A stretch of 64,000 nucleotides of DNA. Origin: an uncultured Lachnospiraceae bacterium. Lineage in GTDB: Bacteria; Bacillota; Clostridia; Eubacteriales; Anaerofustaceae. The stretch spans positions 124,001-188,000 of the forward strand of contig CALWKX010000014.1 of the NCBI GenBank assembly GCA_944381375.1. The letters are read 5' to 3'. Below, piece by piece: positions 7,689 through 20,042 of the stretch (position 1 is its first letter; each line of letters opens with the position of its first letter). Both the position numbers and the translations under genes were made by a program. The notes under the pieces are model-generated. The model was not told the DNA's origin, did not search any database, and was given only the letters and a program-made list of their open reading frames with translations.

Positions 7689-8990
7689 ATGCTAGCAAGA
7701 AAAACCAATAAAATATTTTATGGTTACATAATATTGGCAATAGGGTGGTTTATTTATTTTACGAATGTGTCATTCTTATTATATGGCGTTACTGTTGTTA
7801 ATTCACACATGGTTATAGCCACAGGATTTGATGAGTCAAGCGTAGGATTTGCTGTCAGTCTTTCCACCGTGATTCAGGGATTGTTGGGTGTTGTGGTTGG
7901 ATTTGTCGTTTCAAAAAAAGGAACGAGGATACCTTGCGTGGCAGGAAGCCTGCTTTTAGCCATTGGATGCATTCTTATCGCTACAATGAGTTTGTCCGAA
8001 GGCTTTTTTGTATTTTTTTACGGAGTGATTCTTGGCGTAGGAATGGGTTTTGCAGGTATGCTTACCGTGCAGGTTATGGTAAATGAATGGTTTAATAAAA
8101 ATAAACCACTTGCAATGGCTATTGCTCTTACTGCGGGAAGTATTGGCGGATTTTTGTCGCCGCTTCTTCTTGAATGGGTCGTCTCCATATCAAATTGGAA
8201 GATAGCTTGGATAGTTACAGCTTTTGTGTGCTTATTATCAGCAGTGATATCTTTTTTATTTCTGGCTGATAAGCCTGAAGATATAGGTGAGGTTAAAGAT
8301 GGCGCTAAGGCGCACAGAAATGATAATGAAAATGAAGAAATTAAAGAATATGCGCCTGAAATCACTATAAAAAGTTTATTTAAGCAGCGTTCATTTTATA
8401 GAATATGCCTTAACTATTGCGGCAAATCTCTCATATATTATGCTGTAGTCGGCTACCTTGCAATTTTTTTAGTATCTTCAGGGATAGAATCGTCAGCTGC
8501 GGCAAAATCAATATCGCTTTTGTCTTTGCTCAGTCTTTTCGGCAGGGTTATATGCGGATTTATAAAAGAAAATTTTATCAAGCCTAATTGGCTGATAACA
8601 TTTTGCAATATCTCTATGGCAGCGGGATTGCTTGTAATAATTACGCTTCCAAATATTGATATTATCTATATCGCCTCAGGTATAATGGGCTTTGGTTTGG
8701 GAATAGGTCAAGTGGCAATGCCTTTAACCATATCCAGATTTTTTGGCTCGGCTAATTTTGCGAAAGCAAACGGAATTATTTGGCCAATAAATTATGTAAT
8801 AGGAGCTATAGGTCCTATAATAGTCGGAATTATGGCTGGAAGCATGGGAACTTATGCTTTGCCTTTTATGATTATAGCAGCTGTTGCAATAGTGTGCGGC
8901 CTGCCTGTAGCCTTTACAAAGCTTCCTGATTTTAGTCGGCCTCCAGAAGAAGAAAATAGAAGCGCTATTCTTATAGAAGATGAAAACTAA
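7689..8990 (+). CDS. MFS transporter, OFA-like (oxalate/formate antiporter family)
   Basis: 433 residues with about 12 membrane helices in two halves separated by a charged cytoplasmic loop near residues 195-235 (DKPEDIGEVKDGAKAHRNDNENEE). The N-terminal FYGYIILAIGWFIYF and GVILGVGMGFAG..VNEWFNKNKPLAMAIALTAGSIGG are typical of the monocarboxylate/OFA branch, which moves small carboxylates; the real substrate is unknown. GGAG 8 nt upstream supports the start. It stands alone, divergent from the XRE gene that may control it, and ends at a shared terminator. Confidence 0.82.
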   Translation: MLARKTNKIFYGYIILAIGWFIYFTNVSFLLYGVTVVNSHMVIATGFDESSVGFAVSLSTVIQGLLGVVVGFVVSKKGTRIPCVAGSLLLAIGCILIATMSLSEGFFVFFYGVILGVGMGFAGMLTVQVMVNEWFNKNKPLAMAIALTAGSIGGFLSPLLLEWVVSISNWKIAWIVTAFVCLLSAVISFLFLADKPEDIGEVKDGAKAHRNDNENEEIKEYAPEITIKSLFKQRSFYRICLNYCGKSLIYYAVVGYLAIFLVSSGIESSAAAKSISLLSLLSLFGRVICGFIKENFIKPNWLITFCNISMAAGLLVIITLPNIDIIYIASGIMGFGLGIGQVAMPLTISRFFGSANFAKANGIIWPINYVIGAIGPIIVGIMAGSMGTYALPFMIIAAVAIVCGLPVAFTKLPDFSRPPEEENRSAILIEDEN

Positions 8991-8991
8991 T

Positions 8992-9028
8992 AAAAAAATC
9001 CGGCGTCCGTACAAAAGGAGGCCGGATT
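8992..9028. terminator. Bidirectional terminator between MFS and DUF1858 genes
   Basis: AATCCGGC (8997-9004) pairs with GCCGGATT (9021-9028). On the minus strand it is followed by seven Ts, so it mainly serves the DUF1858 gene; the + direction has only a weak T tail. Confidence 0.75.
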
Positions 9029-9035
9029 ATTCTGC

Positions 9036-9227
9036 TTATGCGATTGCTTTATTTAAAGCTTCCATAAGAGCTGGAATATCCATTCCGTGGGCGTTGGCGC
9101 CCTGTTCAATGCTTTCATAGTGTGCGGCAGCGCATCCTATACAGCCCATGCCGAATTGCTGAAATACAGGGATAGTTTCCGGATACTTTTGCACTACTTC
9201 CATGATGCCCATTTCTTTTGTAATCAT
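9036..9227 (-). CDS. DUF1858 domain protein (CxxC, hybrid-cluster-associated type)
   Basis: 63 residues, the length of a free-standing DUF1858 domain. It starts ITKEMGIMEVVQKYPETIPVFQQFGMGCIGCAAAHYESIEQGANAHGMD, with the conserved Cys-x-x-Cys (GCIGC) of the family, often found in anaerobes next to hybrid cluster protein or in ScdA-like iron-sulfur repair proteins. Biochemical role unknown; a redox or metal-handling role is inferred from the cysteines. AGGTGG precedes the ATG, and it has its own promoter and terminator, so it is a single-gene unit. Confidence 0.88.
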   Translation of the reverse strand: MITKEMGIMEVVQKYPETIPVFQQFGMGCIGCAAAHYESIEQGANAHGMDIPALMEALNKAIA

Positions 9228-9266
9228 TTTTATACCACCTTTTTGAATTAAACATTTGTAACTTAT

Positions 9267-9295
9267 ATTATATTACCCGCCGTGTGATTTTTCAA
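9267..9295 (-). promoter_or_regulatory. Promoter of the DUF1858 gene
   Basis: Minus strand TTGAAA (9295-9290), 17 nt spacer, TATAAT (9272-9267). Confidence 0.65.
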
Positions 9296-9415
9296 CGCAT
9301 AATATGCGTCATATCAAGAATTATTAATTTAAATTTAATTTGCGTCGTTCTTTTGGTGAAAACATACATGCATACAGAATAAAGGATTATAAAAATAAAA
9401 TTATAAATAATTAAG

Positions 9416-9444
9416 TTGACTATTTGATTTAATTAGTGTATCAT
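9416..9444 (+). promoter_or_regulatory. Promoter of the V-type ATP synthase operon
   Basis: TTGACT (9416-9421), exactly 17 nt spacer, TATCAT (9439-9444); about 65 nt leader before the first gene. The rest of the 9228-9516 spacer shows nothing else. Confidence 0.7.
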
Positions 9445-9516
9445 TCTCTCGATTACTTTTATTAAGATAATTTTAAGTCTCTTTTTTAAACAACATTCAA
9501 TTTTGGTGGTGTGATT

Positions 9517-9825
9517 ATGGCTCAGGAAACTATTCAGGCAATTAAAAATGCCGAAATTAAAGCAGATCAGATTGTTAAAGATGCAAATGCTGAAGCAAAA
9601 AACATTATTGAAAGTGCGAAAAATAATGCATCAAAATTGATAGCCGAAGCTGAACAAAAAGCAGCGAAAGATAAGGCTGATCAAATTGCTATGGCGAAAG
9701 AAGAACAAAGCAACCGCTTTAATGATGTCGTTAAGGAAGCTGAAAGTATTATAGCTGATATGAAAAAGCTTGCCAGCGACAAAGAAAAAGAGGTTGTTTC
9801 TTTGTTGTTATCGCAAATAATTTAA
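9517..9825 (+). CDS. V-type ATP synthase peripheral-stalk subunit (G/H type)
   Basis: 102 residues, almost entirely alpha-helical coiled coil rich in Ala, Glu and Lys (IKNAEIKADQIVKDANAEAKNIIESAKNN..), as in the small subunit that pairs with subunit E to form the outer stalk (NtpF in Enterococcus, AtpH in archaea). It is first in the operon, the usual place for this subunit. Start ATG 9517 follows GGTGGT by 6 nt. Sequence alone is low complexity, so the call rests on position as much as on similarity. Confidence 0.8.
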   Translation: MAQETIQAIKNAEIKADQIVKDANAEAKNIIESAKNNASKLIAEAEQKAAKDKADQIAMAKEEQSNRFNDVVKEAESIIADMKKLASDKEKEVVSLLLSQII

Positions 9826-9841
9826 GGAGGAAAATAGGTAT

Positions 9842-12339
<2,498 letters not shown>

Positions 12340-12389
12340 ATCCTTATTTTCGATTGCAGTATTGTTGAGAATAATAAGGAGAGCTTAAT

Positions 12390-12980
12390 ATGACAGGATT
12401 GGATAAAATAATTAGCCAAATTGAAAACGACGCGCAGAAAACGGCTGATGATATCATGGAACAAGCTAAGCGTGAGTCTGACGATATATTAAAAGAAGCC
12501 CAGCTTAAAGCGGACGATATTATAAAAAGCATCTCCGATGAAACTGCCCGCAGTATAAATGAACTTGATAAGCGTTCTCAATCAGCTGCTCAACTTAAGA
12601 AAAAACAAAATATTCTTGCTGCTAAACAAGAAATCATCGACGGTATAATTGAAAAAGCAAAAGAACGTTTGGTTGAGTTAGATGATGCGGAATATTTCGA
12701 TACTTTGATAAAAATTGCAAAGAAATATGTATTGCCGCAGGAGGGCGAAATTATTCTTTCAAAGAAAGATACCGCCCGTATGCCCGAAAACTTTGAGAAA
12801 CTTTTAAATGATTCCATATCAGACAGTTCGGCTAAATTGACAATTGCAAAACAAACACAGGAAACTAATGGCGGCTTTATCCTTAATTATGGCGGAATGG
12901 AAGTCAATTGCACATTTAATGCTTTGTTTGCTTCCGCCAAGGAAGAAATGCAGGACAAAGTGCGCGAAATGCTGTTTTGA
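12390..12980 (+). CDS. atpE: V-type ATP synthase subunit E (peripheral stalk)
   Basis: 196 residues: an N-terminal coiled coil (GLDKIISQIENDAQKTADDIMEQAKRESDDILKEAQ) and a globular C-terminal part (IILSKKDTARMPENFEKLL...TNGGFILNYGGMEVNCTFNALF) typical of subunit E, which holds the catalytic head still together with the small stalk subunit. AAGGAG lies upstream. Order between K and C is the standard bacterial one. Confidence 0.9.
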   Translation: MTGLDKIISQIENDAQKTADDIMEQAKRESDDILKEAQLKADDIIKSISDETARSINELDKRSQSAAQLKKKQNILAAKQEIIDGIIEKAKERLVELDDAEYFDTLIKIAKKYVLPQEGEIILSKKDTARMPENFEKLLNDSISDSSAKLTIAKQTQETNGGFILNYGGMEVNCTFNALFASAKEEMQDKVREMLF

Positions 12981-13015
12981 TATGTGTGTTGTTTAAGGAA
13001 AGGAGATTTGCGACT

Positions 13016-13978
13016 TTGGATTATATTTTTGCGGTTGCCCGAATCCGCTATAAAGAAATGTCGTTGCTCACTTCACAGTTTTTGGAACGTTTGATTGCGT
13101 GTGAAACATATAAGGAATGCTTGAGCCTGCTTAATGAAAAAGGATGGACAGAAGCCGAAAGCAATAAAGATATTAACGCTTTGTTGCAAGCTCAAAGAGA
13201 TCAAACATGGGCTTATATTGCAGAGCTGGTAGATGATACTTCAAAATTTGATGTTTTTAAATATGCTAATGATTTTCATAATTTAAAAGCAGCTATTAAG
13301 CTTGCTTGCACAAATGTTGAAGTCGAAAACGTATTTAATTATCATTCGAGTATTTCTCCTGATGTAATATATCAGGCAGTAAAACAGCAGGATTATTCAT
13401 TATTGCCTGAGTATATGGCAAGCGCTGCTCAAAAAGCTTATGATGAGCTTTCAATAAATAAAGATGGTCAGATGTGCGATGTCATTATTGATAAAGCAGC
13501 TTTGGAAGCTATTTTGAAAGCCGGCGGCGAGGCGGATGATGAAGTTATAGCTTTTTACGCCGAAACTACAGTTGCCTGTGCTGATATAAAAATCGCGGCG
13601 CGTTGCGCAAAAATGTCAAAGCCTGCAAGCTTCATTACTCAAGCCTTAGCTGAATGCAATACACTTAATATTGCAGAATTGTCATCAGCGGCGACAAAGA
13701 GTTTTGATGATGTATGTGCTTATTTATCTACTACGATTTATTCTGAAGCGGCCAATGCGCTGAGATCTTCTTTTTCAGAATTTGAATGTTGGTGCGATAA
13801 TTATATCATTGAGCGCATACGCGAACAGAAATATAACAGCGATACTCTGGGTCCTATAGTTGCATATATGATAGCTAAGGAAAATGAGATAAAAGTCGTG
13901 AAAATCATTCTTTCAGGCAAGCTTAATGAGTTAAAAACTGAGTCTATTAGAGAAAGATTGAGGCAGATGTATGTATAA
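13016..13978 (+). CDS. atpC: V-type ATP synthase subunit C
   Basis: 320 residues, all-helical, of the V-ATPase C/d family that sits as a funnel on the rotor ring and joins it to the central stalk. The start DYIFAVARIRYKEMSLL and the C-terminal NYIIERIREQKYNSDTLGPIVAYMIAKENEIKVVKIILSGKLN are characteristic. I place the start at TTG 13016 because AAAGGAGA ends 10 nt upstream and the protein then begins at the family position; another TTG at 12977 would overlap subunit E and has no site. Its 3' end overlaps subunit F by 8 nt. Confidence 0.88.
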   Translation: MDYIFAVARIRYKEMSLLTSQFLERLIACETYKECLSLLNEKGWTEAESNKDINALLQAQRDQTWAYIAELVDDTSKFDVFKYANDFHNLKAAIKLACTNVEVENVFNYHSSISPDVIYQAVKQQDYSLLPEYMASAAQKAYDELSINKDGQMCDVIIDKAALEAILKAGGEADDEVIAFYAETTVACADIKIAARCAKMSKPASFITQALAECNTLNIAELSSAATKSFDDVCAYLSTTIYSEAANALRSSFSEFECWCDNYIIERIREQKYNSDTLGPIVAYMIAKENEIKVVKIILSGKLNELKTESIRERLRQMYV

Positions 13979-14303
13979 AATAGCTGTGATTGGAGATTAC
14001 GACAGTATTTACGGTTTTGCGGCTGTCGGGCTTGATACCTTTCCTGTAAAGGATCACACTCAGGCCGTCAAGCAGCTAAGGCAGCTTGTCGGAGAGAATT
14101 ATGCGATTATTTATATAACAGAAGCCTTGGCAGGCGATTTGACTCAGGAATTAGACAGATATAGTTCTGATATGCTGCCGGCGATCGTGCCTATACCCGG
14201 TGTTTATGGAAATACGGGGGCAGGCATGGCCAACGTTAAGCGTTTCGTTGAACAGGCTGTAGGATCAGATATCATTTTCAATAATGAAAATCAGACAAAG
14301 TAG
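13971..14303 (+). CDS. atpF: V-type ATP synthase subunit F (NtpG type)
   Basis: 110 residues, the usual size for this small Rossmann-like central-stalk subunit. The start YKIAVIGDYDSIYGFAAVGLDTFPV and the middle YAIIYITEALA.. with IPIPG-like IVPIPGVYGNTG are family features. It binds subunit D in the rotor axle. The gene overlaps the end of C by 8 nt and is followed 12 nt later by subunit A. Confidence 0.92.
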   Translation: MYKIAVIGDYDSIYGFAAVGLDTFPVKDHTQAVKQLRQLVGENYAIIYITEALAGDLTQELDRYSSDMLPAIVPIPGVYGNTGAGMANVKRFVEQAVGSDIIFNNENQTK

Positions 14304-14315
14304 GTGAAGTTGGTA

Positions 14316-16085
14316 ATGAGCAAAGGTATCATTAAAAAAGTAGCCGGTCCGCTTGTTATCGCCGAAGGCATGCGTGATGCGAATATGTTCGACGTTGTGC
14401 GTGTAAGCGAGCAAAGACTTATCGGTGAAATAATAGAAATCCACGGTGATCAAGCCTCAATACAGGTTTATGAAGAAACCTCCGGTCTTGGTCCCGGAGA
14501 ACCCGTTGAGTCCATGGGCGTGCCGTTGAGCGTTGAGCTCGGCCCCGGACTTATTGGAAGTATATATGACGGTATACAGCGTCCTCTTGATGACATTATG
14601 GCTGTAACCGGTAACAATTTGAAAAGAGGGATAGAAGTTCCTTCTCTTGTCAGGGATAAGAAATGGCATTTTGTGCCATTGAAAAAAGCTGGAGACGAAA
14701 TCACTGCGGGAGATATTATTGGAACCGTACAGGAATCCGATATAGTGGAACATAAAATCATGGTTCCTTACGGAAAGGAAGGAATCATAGAAAAAATTGC
14801 TGAGGGTGATTATACAGTTGAAGATGTTGTAGCAGTCATCAAAAAAGACGATGTTACAGAGAGTATAACTCTGATGCAAAAATGGCCTGTAAGAACAGGA
14901 CGTCCTTACAAAACTAAACTTTCGCCGGATATGCCTTTGATAACTGGTCAAAGAGTTATCGACGGTTTGTTTCCGATAGCCAAGGGCGGCGTTGCAGCTG
15001 TCCCAGGTCCTTTCGGCAGCGGCAAAACAGTTGTTCAGCATCAGCTTGCAAAATGGGCGGAAGCGGATATCGTCGTGTATATAGGCTGCGGCGAACGCGG
15101 GAATGAAATGACCGATGTTCTTAATGAATTTCCTGAATTGAAAGACCCTAAAACCGGCAAATCGCTTATGGAAAGAACTGTGCTTATAGCAAATACTTCA
15201 GATATGCCGGTTGCTGCCCGCGAAGCGTCCATTTATACAGGTATAACTATTGCTGAATATTTCCGCGATATGGGTTATTCCGTTGCCCTTATGGCAGATT
15301 CCACATCGCGTTGGGCTGAAGCTCTCCGTGAAATGTCGGGACGTCTTGAGGAAATGCCGGGTGAAGAAGGTTATCCCGCTTATCTGGGAAGTCGTCTTGC
15401 TCAGTTTTATGAAAGAGCCGGGCGTGTTATTACATTAGGAAACGAAGACAGGGAAGGAGCACTTTCTGTTATTGGTGCAGTATCGCCTCCTGGAGGAGAT
15501 ATATCTGAGCCGGTATCTCAGGCGACTCTCAGAATTGTTAAGGTATTCTGGAGTTTGGACAGCGCTCTGGCTTACAGCCGTCATTTCCCCGCTGTGAATT
15601 GGCTTACAAGCTATTCGCTTTATGCTGATTCCATGGCTAATTGGTTTAATAACAATGTTGCAAGCGATTGGATGGAGCTTAAGGGCCGTATAATGATGTT
15701 GCTTCAGGAAGAAGCTGAATTGGACGAAATCGTTAAACTTGTCGGTATGGACGCTCTTTCAGCGCCTGACAGACTTAAACTTGAAGCCGCCCGTTCTATT
15801 CGTGAGGACTTTTTGCATCAGGATGCATTCCATGATGTAGATACGTATACCTCATTGAATAAACAATACCTTATGATGAAGCTTGTGCTTGATTATTATA
15901 ATGTTGCAAATGAAACACTTAATGCAGGCGTATCTATAGAAGCGCTTGTAAATATGAAAGTCCGTGAAAAAGTCGGCCGTTTCAAATATGTGGGCGAAGA
16001 AAACCTCAAACGTGAATATGATTCCATATTTAATGAATTGAAAGCAGAAGCTGATGAACTTTTGCAGACTAAGGAGGTATTCTGA
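14316..16085 (+). CDS. atpA: V-type ATP synthase catalytic subunit A
   Basis: 589 residues. N-terminal beta-barrel ([16 protein letters not shown]), the inserted non-homologous region typical of V/A-type A subunits, then the nucleotide-binding domain with P-loop GPFGSGKT (about 231-238), GERGNEM, the Walker B region [34 protein letters not shown]. This subunit hydrolyses or makes ATP. ATG 14316 is preferred over GTG 14304 because AGGTGA lies 8 nt upstream of it and the family starts with GxIxKVAGP. Stop overlaps the B start by 1 nt (TGATG). Confidence 0.97.
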   Translation: MSKGIIKKVAGPLVIAEGMRDANMFDVVRVSEQRLIGEIIEIHGDQASIQVYEETSGLGPGEPVESMGVPLSVELGPGLIGSIYDGIQRPLDDIMAVTGNNLKRGIEVPSLVRDKKWHFVPLKKAGDEITAGDIIGTVQESDIVEHKIMVPYGKEGIIEKIAEGDYTVEDVVAVIKKDDVTESITLMQKWPVRTGRPYKTKLSPDMPLITGQRVIDGLFPIAKGGVAAVPGPFGSGKTVVQHQLAKWAEADIVVYIGCGERGNEMTDVLNEFPELKDPKTGKSLMERTVLIANTSDMPVAAREASIYTGITIAEYFRDMGYSVALMADSTSRWAEALREMSGRLEEMPGEEGYPAYLGSRLAQFYERAGRVITLGNEDREGALSVIGAVSPPGGDISEPVSQATLRIVKVFWSLDSALAYSRHFPAVNWLTSYSLYADSMANWFNNNVASDWMELKGRIMMLLQEEAELDEIVKLVGMDALSAPDRLKLEAARSIREDFLHQDAFHDVDTYTSLNKQYLMMKLVLDYYNVANETLNAGVSIEALVNMKVREKVGRFKYVGEENLKREYDSIFNELKAEADELLQTKEVF

Positions 16086-17458
16086 TGCCTAAAGAATATA
16101 AAACGATAAAAGAAGTTGCAGGTCCTTTGATGCTTGTAGAAGGCGTTGAAGGCGTGACATATGACGAACTCGGAGAAATAGAGCTTGCAAACGGCGAGAC
16201 GAGACGCTGTAAGGTTCTGGAAATAGATGCAGGAAATGCGCTTGTACAGCTTTTTGAGAGTTCTACAGGAATTAACCTTTCAGAAAGTAAAGTGCGTTTT
16301 CTCGGAAAATCTATGGAATTGGGCGTTTCTGAGGATATGCTCAGCCGTATATTTGACGGTTTGGGACGTCCTATAGATGACGGACCTGAAATTCTTCCTG
16401 AAGCAAGGAAAGATATAAACGGTTTGCCGATGAACCCTGCTGCAAGAAACTATCCGCAGGAATTCATCCAGACAGGCGTCTCCGCAATAGATGGCCTTAA
16501 TACTCTCGTAAGAGGTCAGAAACTGCCTATATTTTCCGCAAGCGGTCTTCCTCATGCTGAGCTGGCTGCGCAAATAGCGCGTCAGGCTAAAGTGCGCGGT
16601 ACCAATGAGCAGTTTGCCGTTGTCTTTGCCGCTATGGGAATTACGTTTGAAGAAGCCAATTTCTTTATAGAAAGCTTTCGTGATACAGGCGCCATTGACA
16701 GAAGCGTAATGTTTGTAAATCTTGCTAACGACCCTGCCATTGAGCGTATTGCTACACCAAAAATGGCTTTGACTGCTGCTGAATATCTTGCGTTTGAGAA
16801 AGACATGCATGTATTGGTTATTATGACCGATATAACAAACTATGCTGACGCTCTGCGCGAGGTTTCTGCTGCGCGTAAGGAAGTTCCTGGGCGTCGTGGA
16901 TACCCCGGATATATGTATACCGACTTAGCTTCTCTTTATGAAAGAGCAGGTCGTCAAAAGGGAAAAACAGGCAGCATTACACTTATACCAATACTGACCA
17001 TGCCTGAAGATGATAAAACTCATCCTATTCCTGACCTTACTGGATATATTACTGAAGGACAGATAATCCTTAGCCGCGAGCTGTACCGCAAAGGAATTGC
17101 GCCGCCTGTGGACGTGTTGCCTTCTTTGTCGAGGCTTAAAGATAAAGGTATCGGCGAAGGGAAAACACGTGCGGATCATGCCAATACAATGAATCAGTTG
17201 TTCGCTGCGTATGCAAGAGGTAAAGAAGCGAAAGAATTGATGGTTATACTCGGCGAGGCAGCGCTTACTGATATGGATAAGCTCTATGCTAAATTTGCCG
17301 ATGCGTTTGAACAGGAATACGTTTCCCAGGGCTATGATACAAACAGGGAAATAGAACAGACGCTTGATTTAGGCTGGAAGCTTTTAAAGATTCTTCCTAG
17401 AAGCGAACTTAAAAGAATCAAGGATGAATTCCTTGATAAGTATTATGGAGAAGAATAA
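16085..17458 (+). CDS. atpB: V-type ATP synthase regulatory subunit B
   Basis: 457 residues, normal length. It has the alpha/beta ATPase fold ([48 protein letters not shown]) but lacks a P-loop lysine, as expected of the non-catalytic subunit. The block [23 protein letters not shown] and [30 protein letters not shown] are conserved. Alternates with A in the hexamer head. Preceded by AAGGAGG in the end of atpA. Confidence 0.97.
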   Translation: MPKEYKTIKEVAGPLMLVEGVEGVTYDELGEIELANGETRRCKVLEIDAGNALVQLFESSTGINLSESKVRFLGKSMELGVSEDMLSRIFDGLGRPIDDGPEILPEARKDINGLPMNPAARNYPQEFIQTGVSAIDGLNTLVRGQKLPIFSASGLPHAELAAQIARQAKVRGTNEQFAVVFAAMGITFEEANFFIESFRDTGAIDRSVMFVNLANDPAIERIATPKMALTAAEYLAFEKDMHVLVIMTDITNYADALREVSAARKEVPGRRGYPGYMYTDLASLYERAGRQKGKTGSITLIPILTMPEDDKTHPIPDLTGYITEGQIILSRELYRKGIAPPVDVLPSLSRLKDKGIGEGKTRADHANTMNQLFAAYARGKEAKELMVILGEAALTDMDKLYAKFADAFEQEYVSQGYDTNREIEQTLDLGWKLLKILPRSELKRIKDEFLDKYYGEE

Positions 17459-17487
17459 ACAAAAATTACGTATAAAGGGGTGATATT

Positions 17488-18141
17488 TTGGCGTCAACCC
17501 AAATTAATCCAACCCGTATGGAGCTTACCAGACTTAAACGAAAACTGGTAACTGCCAGAAGGGGGCATAAACTGTTAAAAGATAAACGTGATGAACTTAT
17601 GCGCCAATTTCTTGATATGGTCAGGGAAAATAAGGCTTTAAGAGAGCGCGTTGAGAAAAATATTGCAGATGCTAATAAGAATTTTGTTCTGGCGAGCGCG
17701 AGCGCGTCTGTTGAGGTTTTGAAAGTGGCTTTAATGGCGCCCAAACAGCAGGTATCCCTGAGCTGTTCCAAACGCAATGTAATGAGTGTTGAAATACCTG
17801 TGTTTGAAACTAAAATGAAAACCTCTGATGCAAACGACATATATTCTTACGGCTTTGCCTTTACATCAAGCGACCTTGACGATGCAGTAAAATCATTGGC
17901 TGATATTCTTCCCGATATGCTGCTTTTGGCCCAGAAGGAAAAATCATGTCAAATGATGGCTCAGGAAATAGAAAAAACACGCCGCAGAGTTAATGCTTTG
18001 GAACATGTTATGATTCCTGATCTTGAATATAAAATCAAGTATATTTCAATGAAACTTGATGAAAATGAACGAAGCACTCAAGTAAGGCTGATGAAAGTTA
18101 AAGATATGATGCTGAAAAGAGCGCATAATTATCATTATTAA
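17488..18141 (+). CDS. atpD: V-type ATP synthase subunit D (central shaft)
   Basis: 217 residues: long N- and C-terminal helices forming the antiparallel coiled coil of the rotor shaft. The start INPTRMELTRLKRKLVTARRGHKLLKDKRDELMRQF and the C-terminal RRVNALEHVMIPDLEYKIKYI are diagnostic. Start codon is TTG with GGGGTGA upstream. Last gene of the operon, ended by a strong terminator. Confidence 0.96.
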   Translation: MASTQINPTRMELTRLKRKLVTARRGHKLLKDKRDELMRQFLDMVRENKALRERVEKNIADANKNFVLASASASVEVLKVALMAPKQQVSLSCSKRNVMSVEIPVFETKMKTSDANDIYSYGFAFTSSDLDDAVKSLADILPDMLLLAQKEKSCQMMAQEIEKTRRRVNALEHVMIPDLEYKIKYISMKLDENERSTQVRLMKVKDMMLKRAHNYHY

Positions 18142-18173
18142 AAAGCAGCGGAAATTGTATCCGCTGCTTTTTA
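18141..18173 (+). terminator. Terminator of the V-type ATP synthase operon
   Basis: AAAAGCAGCGGA (18141-18152) pairs perfectly with TCCGCTGCTTTT (18160-18171), 7-nt loop, T tail. The stem begins at the last base of the atpD stop codon. Confidence 0.9.
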
Positions 18174-18228
18174 ATATATTCAAGTATTTTGTTTTTAATG
18201 TGCATTATTATTTGAAAAGCTTCATATT

Positions 18229-19836
18229 TTATTTTATCCACATCGCTCCATGCGATAATATGATTAATTGAAACAGAAATGCTTTTACTGCTGCATTTAT
18301 TCCTGTTGGGCTTTTGAAACAGTTTAATATCTTTTCAATTATCAGTAGTAAAATAATAAAAATAAACATTCCGCAAAGTTCGAGAAACGTATCTGAAAGT
18401 CCTAATATCAGCATGAATATTGGAGCGATTATGCAGCCAAGATAATTTACACATATCAGTTTGATATTGTCTTTAATGTTTCTGCATTTTATTTTTCTTT
18501 CTTTTTCGTCAATAAAGAATATTACTCCGCAAAGCAGCGTGAATATTATTATCCAAGGCCACCTTGATTTTACGGCAAATATCGAAGATATGCCGCTAAG
18601 AGATATAAGCGAGAATAAAATGCAATATGCCGCTAAAATTATAATGCCGGCATATTTATAAGTATCTTGCTCTTTTCTGAAAAAGCTTTTGCCTATATTG
18701 TTATCAAAATTAGTGAATTTATAAACGATAAGCATTAATATGCCGTATGAAATTAATAATGTTGCTTTAAGAATATCATTATAAGGATAGCTGATTGGCA
18801 GCAAATATAATACTAAAGGTATAAGGCACATCAAAATTAAATTAGGAAGCCAGAATATCAACTTTATCCGAATAAACGCGTTAAGTTTAGCATCAGACGC
18901 TGTCGCTGTATTCGTAGTCTTTTCTCTTATCATCAAGTAAAATACATATGATGCTGCAAACACTAATGCGTAAATGGAGTATTTCAATATATTTTTGATA
19001 AAGGATATATTGTTGTAAGTATATGATATATCGGAAATTTCCGTTATTTTATTTATGATCGCTTTAGTAACTTTATTGCTGCTCATAAGCTGTGAATGTG
19101 ATACCCCTCTTACAGTTGTATGCGTAACTGTATTTGAGTTTGCATTAACAGCAATAGACGTGTCAGAAAGTTTCTGCATTAGATTTATATTGTCTTCATT
19201 GGTGGATACATTATCCATGGATGAAGATATTAGATGATATTCGCACCCTCCTGTGTAACCGTTTATATTTTCAACCCAGCTTAAAGTATTGTCTACAGAG
19301 TAATTGAGAAAATCGTATTGTGTTTTTCCGCTCAGATTCAAAGCGCAGCCTACAAGCGTTATACTTTTGGGTGTTATAAAGCCGAGTGATGCTGTTTGCA
19401 ACGCCGCTCTGGCTCCTTGTCCGTAAGCGATAACGTGAATATTTTCTATTGAGATATTTTCAAGCTGTGAATATGATACTGCTGCGCAATAAAATTGCTC
19501 CGCCAAATAACTGCCTGTATTTAAATGAAAGGGAAGGCTGCCGGCGGAATTCCCATGGGAAGGAAAATCAAATATATATACCCCGTAACCGGCTTTTGTC
19601 AATTCATAAACAATTGCTGTAAGTTCGCTTTTATCATGGGTAATATCAGTTGCTATAAGCACGCCCTCTCCGTTTTTTGATTCGCTGTAACGTGCGCTTA
19701 ACTGAAGCCTGTCCAAATTTTGAAATTCTACTGCGTCTAAACTGTAATAAGGTATGCTGAAAATAAAGTTAGCCAATATTAATATTAGCAATAACGCGCA
19801 TATAACGATAAAAGTTTTCTTATAAGGCCGCTGCAT
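18229..19836 (-). CDS. Membrane protein with a degenerate alpha/beta-hydrolase domain
   Basis: 535 residues. One N-terminal membrane anchor (8-29) is followed by an extracytoplasmic alpha/beta-hydrolase-like domain (about 40-270: GVLIATDITHDKSELTAIVYELTKAGYGVYIFDFPSHGNSAG, then VIAYGQGARAALQTA, and a late GVSHSQL with a His in the usual catalytic place). The nucleophile elbow G-x-S-x-G reads A137-Y-G-Q-G141, so the serine is Gly139. The C-terminal half has about seven membrane helices. It is therefore probably not a classical hydrolase; binding, sensing or a different chemistry are open. AGGAAA precedes the ATG. It stands alone on the minus strand. Confidence 0.72.
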   Translation of the reverse strand: MQRPYKKTFIVICALLLILILANFIFSIPYYSLDAVEFQNLDRLQLSARYSESKNGEGVLIATDITHDKSELTAIVYELTKAGYGVYIFDFPSHGNSAGSLPFHLNTGSYLAEQFYCAAVSYSQLENISIENIHVIAYGQGARAALQTASLGFITPKSITLVGCALNLSGKTQYDFLNYSVDNTLSWVENINGYTGGCEYHLISSSMDNVSTNEDNINLMQKLSDTSIAVNANSNTVTHTTVRGVSHSQLMSSNKVTKAIINKITEISDISYTYNNISFIKNILKYSIYALVFAASYVFYLMIREKTTNTATASDAKLNAFIRIKLIFWLPNLILMCLIPLVLYLLPISYPYNDILKATLLISYGILMLIVYKFTNFDNNIGKSFFRKEQDTYKYAGIIILAAYCILFSLISLSGISSIFAVKSRWPWIIIFTLLCGVIFFIDEKERKIKCRNIKDNIKLICVNYLGCIIAPIFMLILGLSDTFLELCGMFIFIILLLIIEKILNCFKSPTGINAAVKAFLFQLIILSHGAMWIK

Positions 19837-20006
19837 GATAATTTCCTATCTGTGTTTAATTGTCTCTTTTTTGTAACTAAATTATTATAGCATAACATAA
19901 TAGAGTAAACAACTTTAAAACATAGTAAAATTATTGATTAATAATTTCGAAATCGGGCTGCCCACTAATTTGTTTTCCATGTTTGATAAGCGCAGAGGCT
20001 TTTTTC

Positions 20007-20035
20007 TTGAATTGAACATGTCTGATTGCTATAAT
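20007..20035 (+). promoter_or_regulatory. Promoter abutting the trkH-like start codon
   Basis: TTGAAT (20007-20012), 17 nt spacer, TATAAT (20030-20035). The predicted transcription start (about 20042) is next to ATG 20043. Confidence 0.6.
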
Positions 20036-20042
20036 ATTAAAT

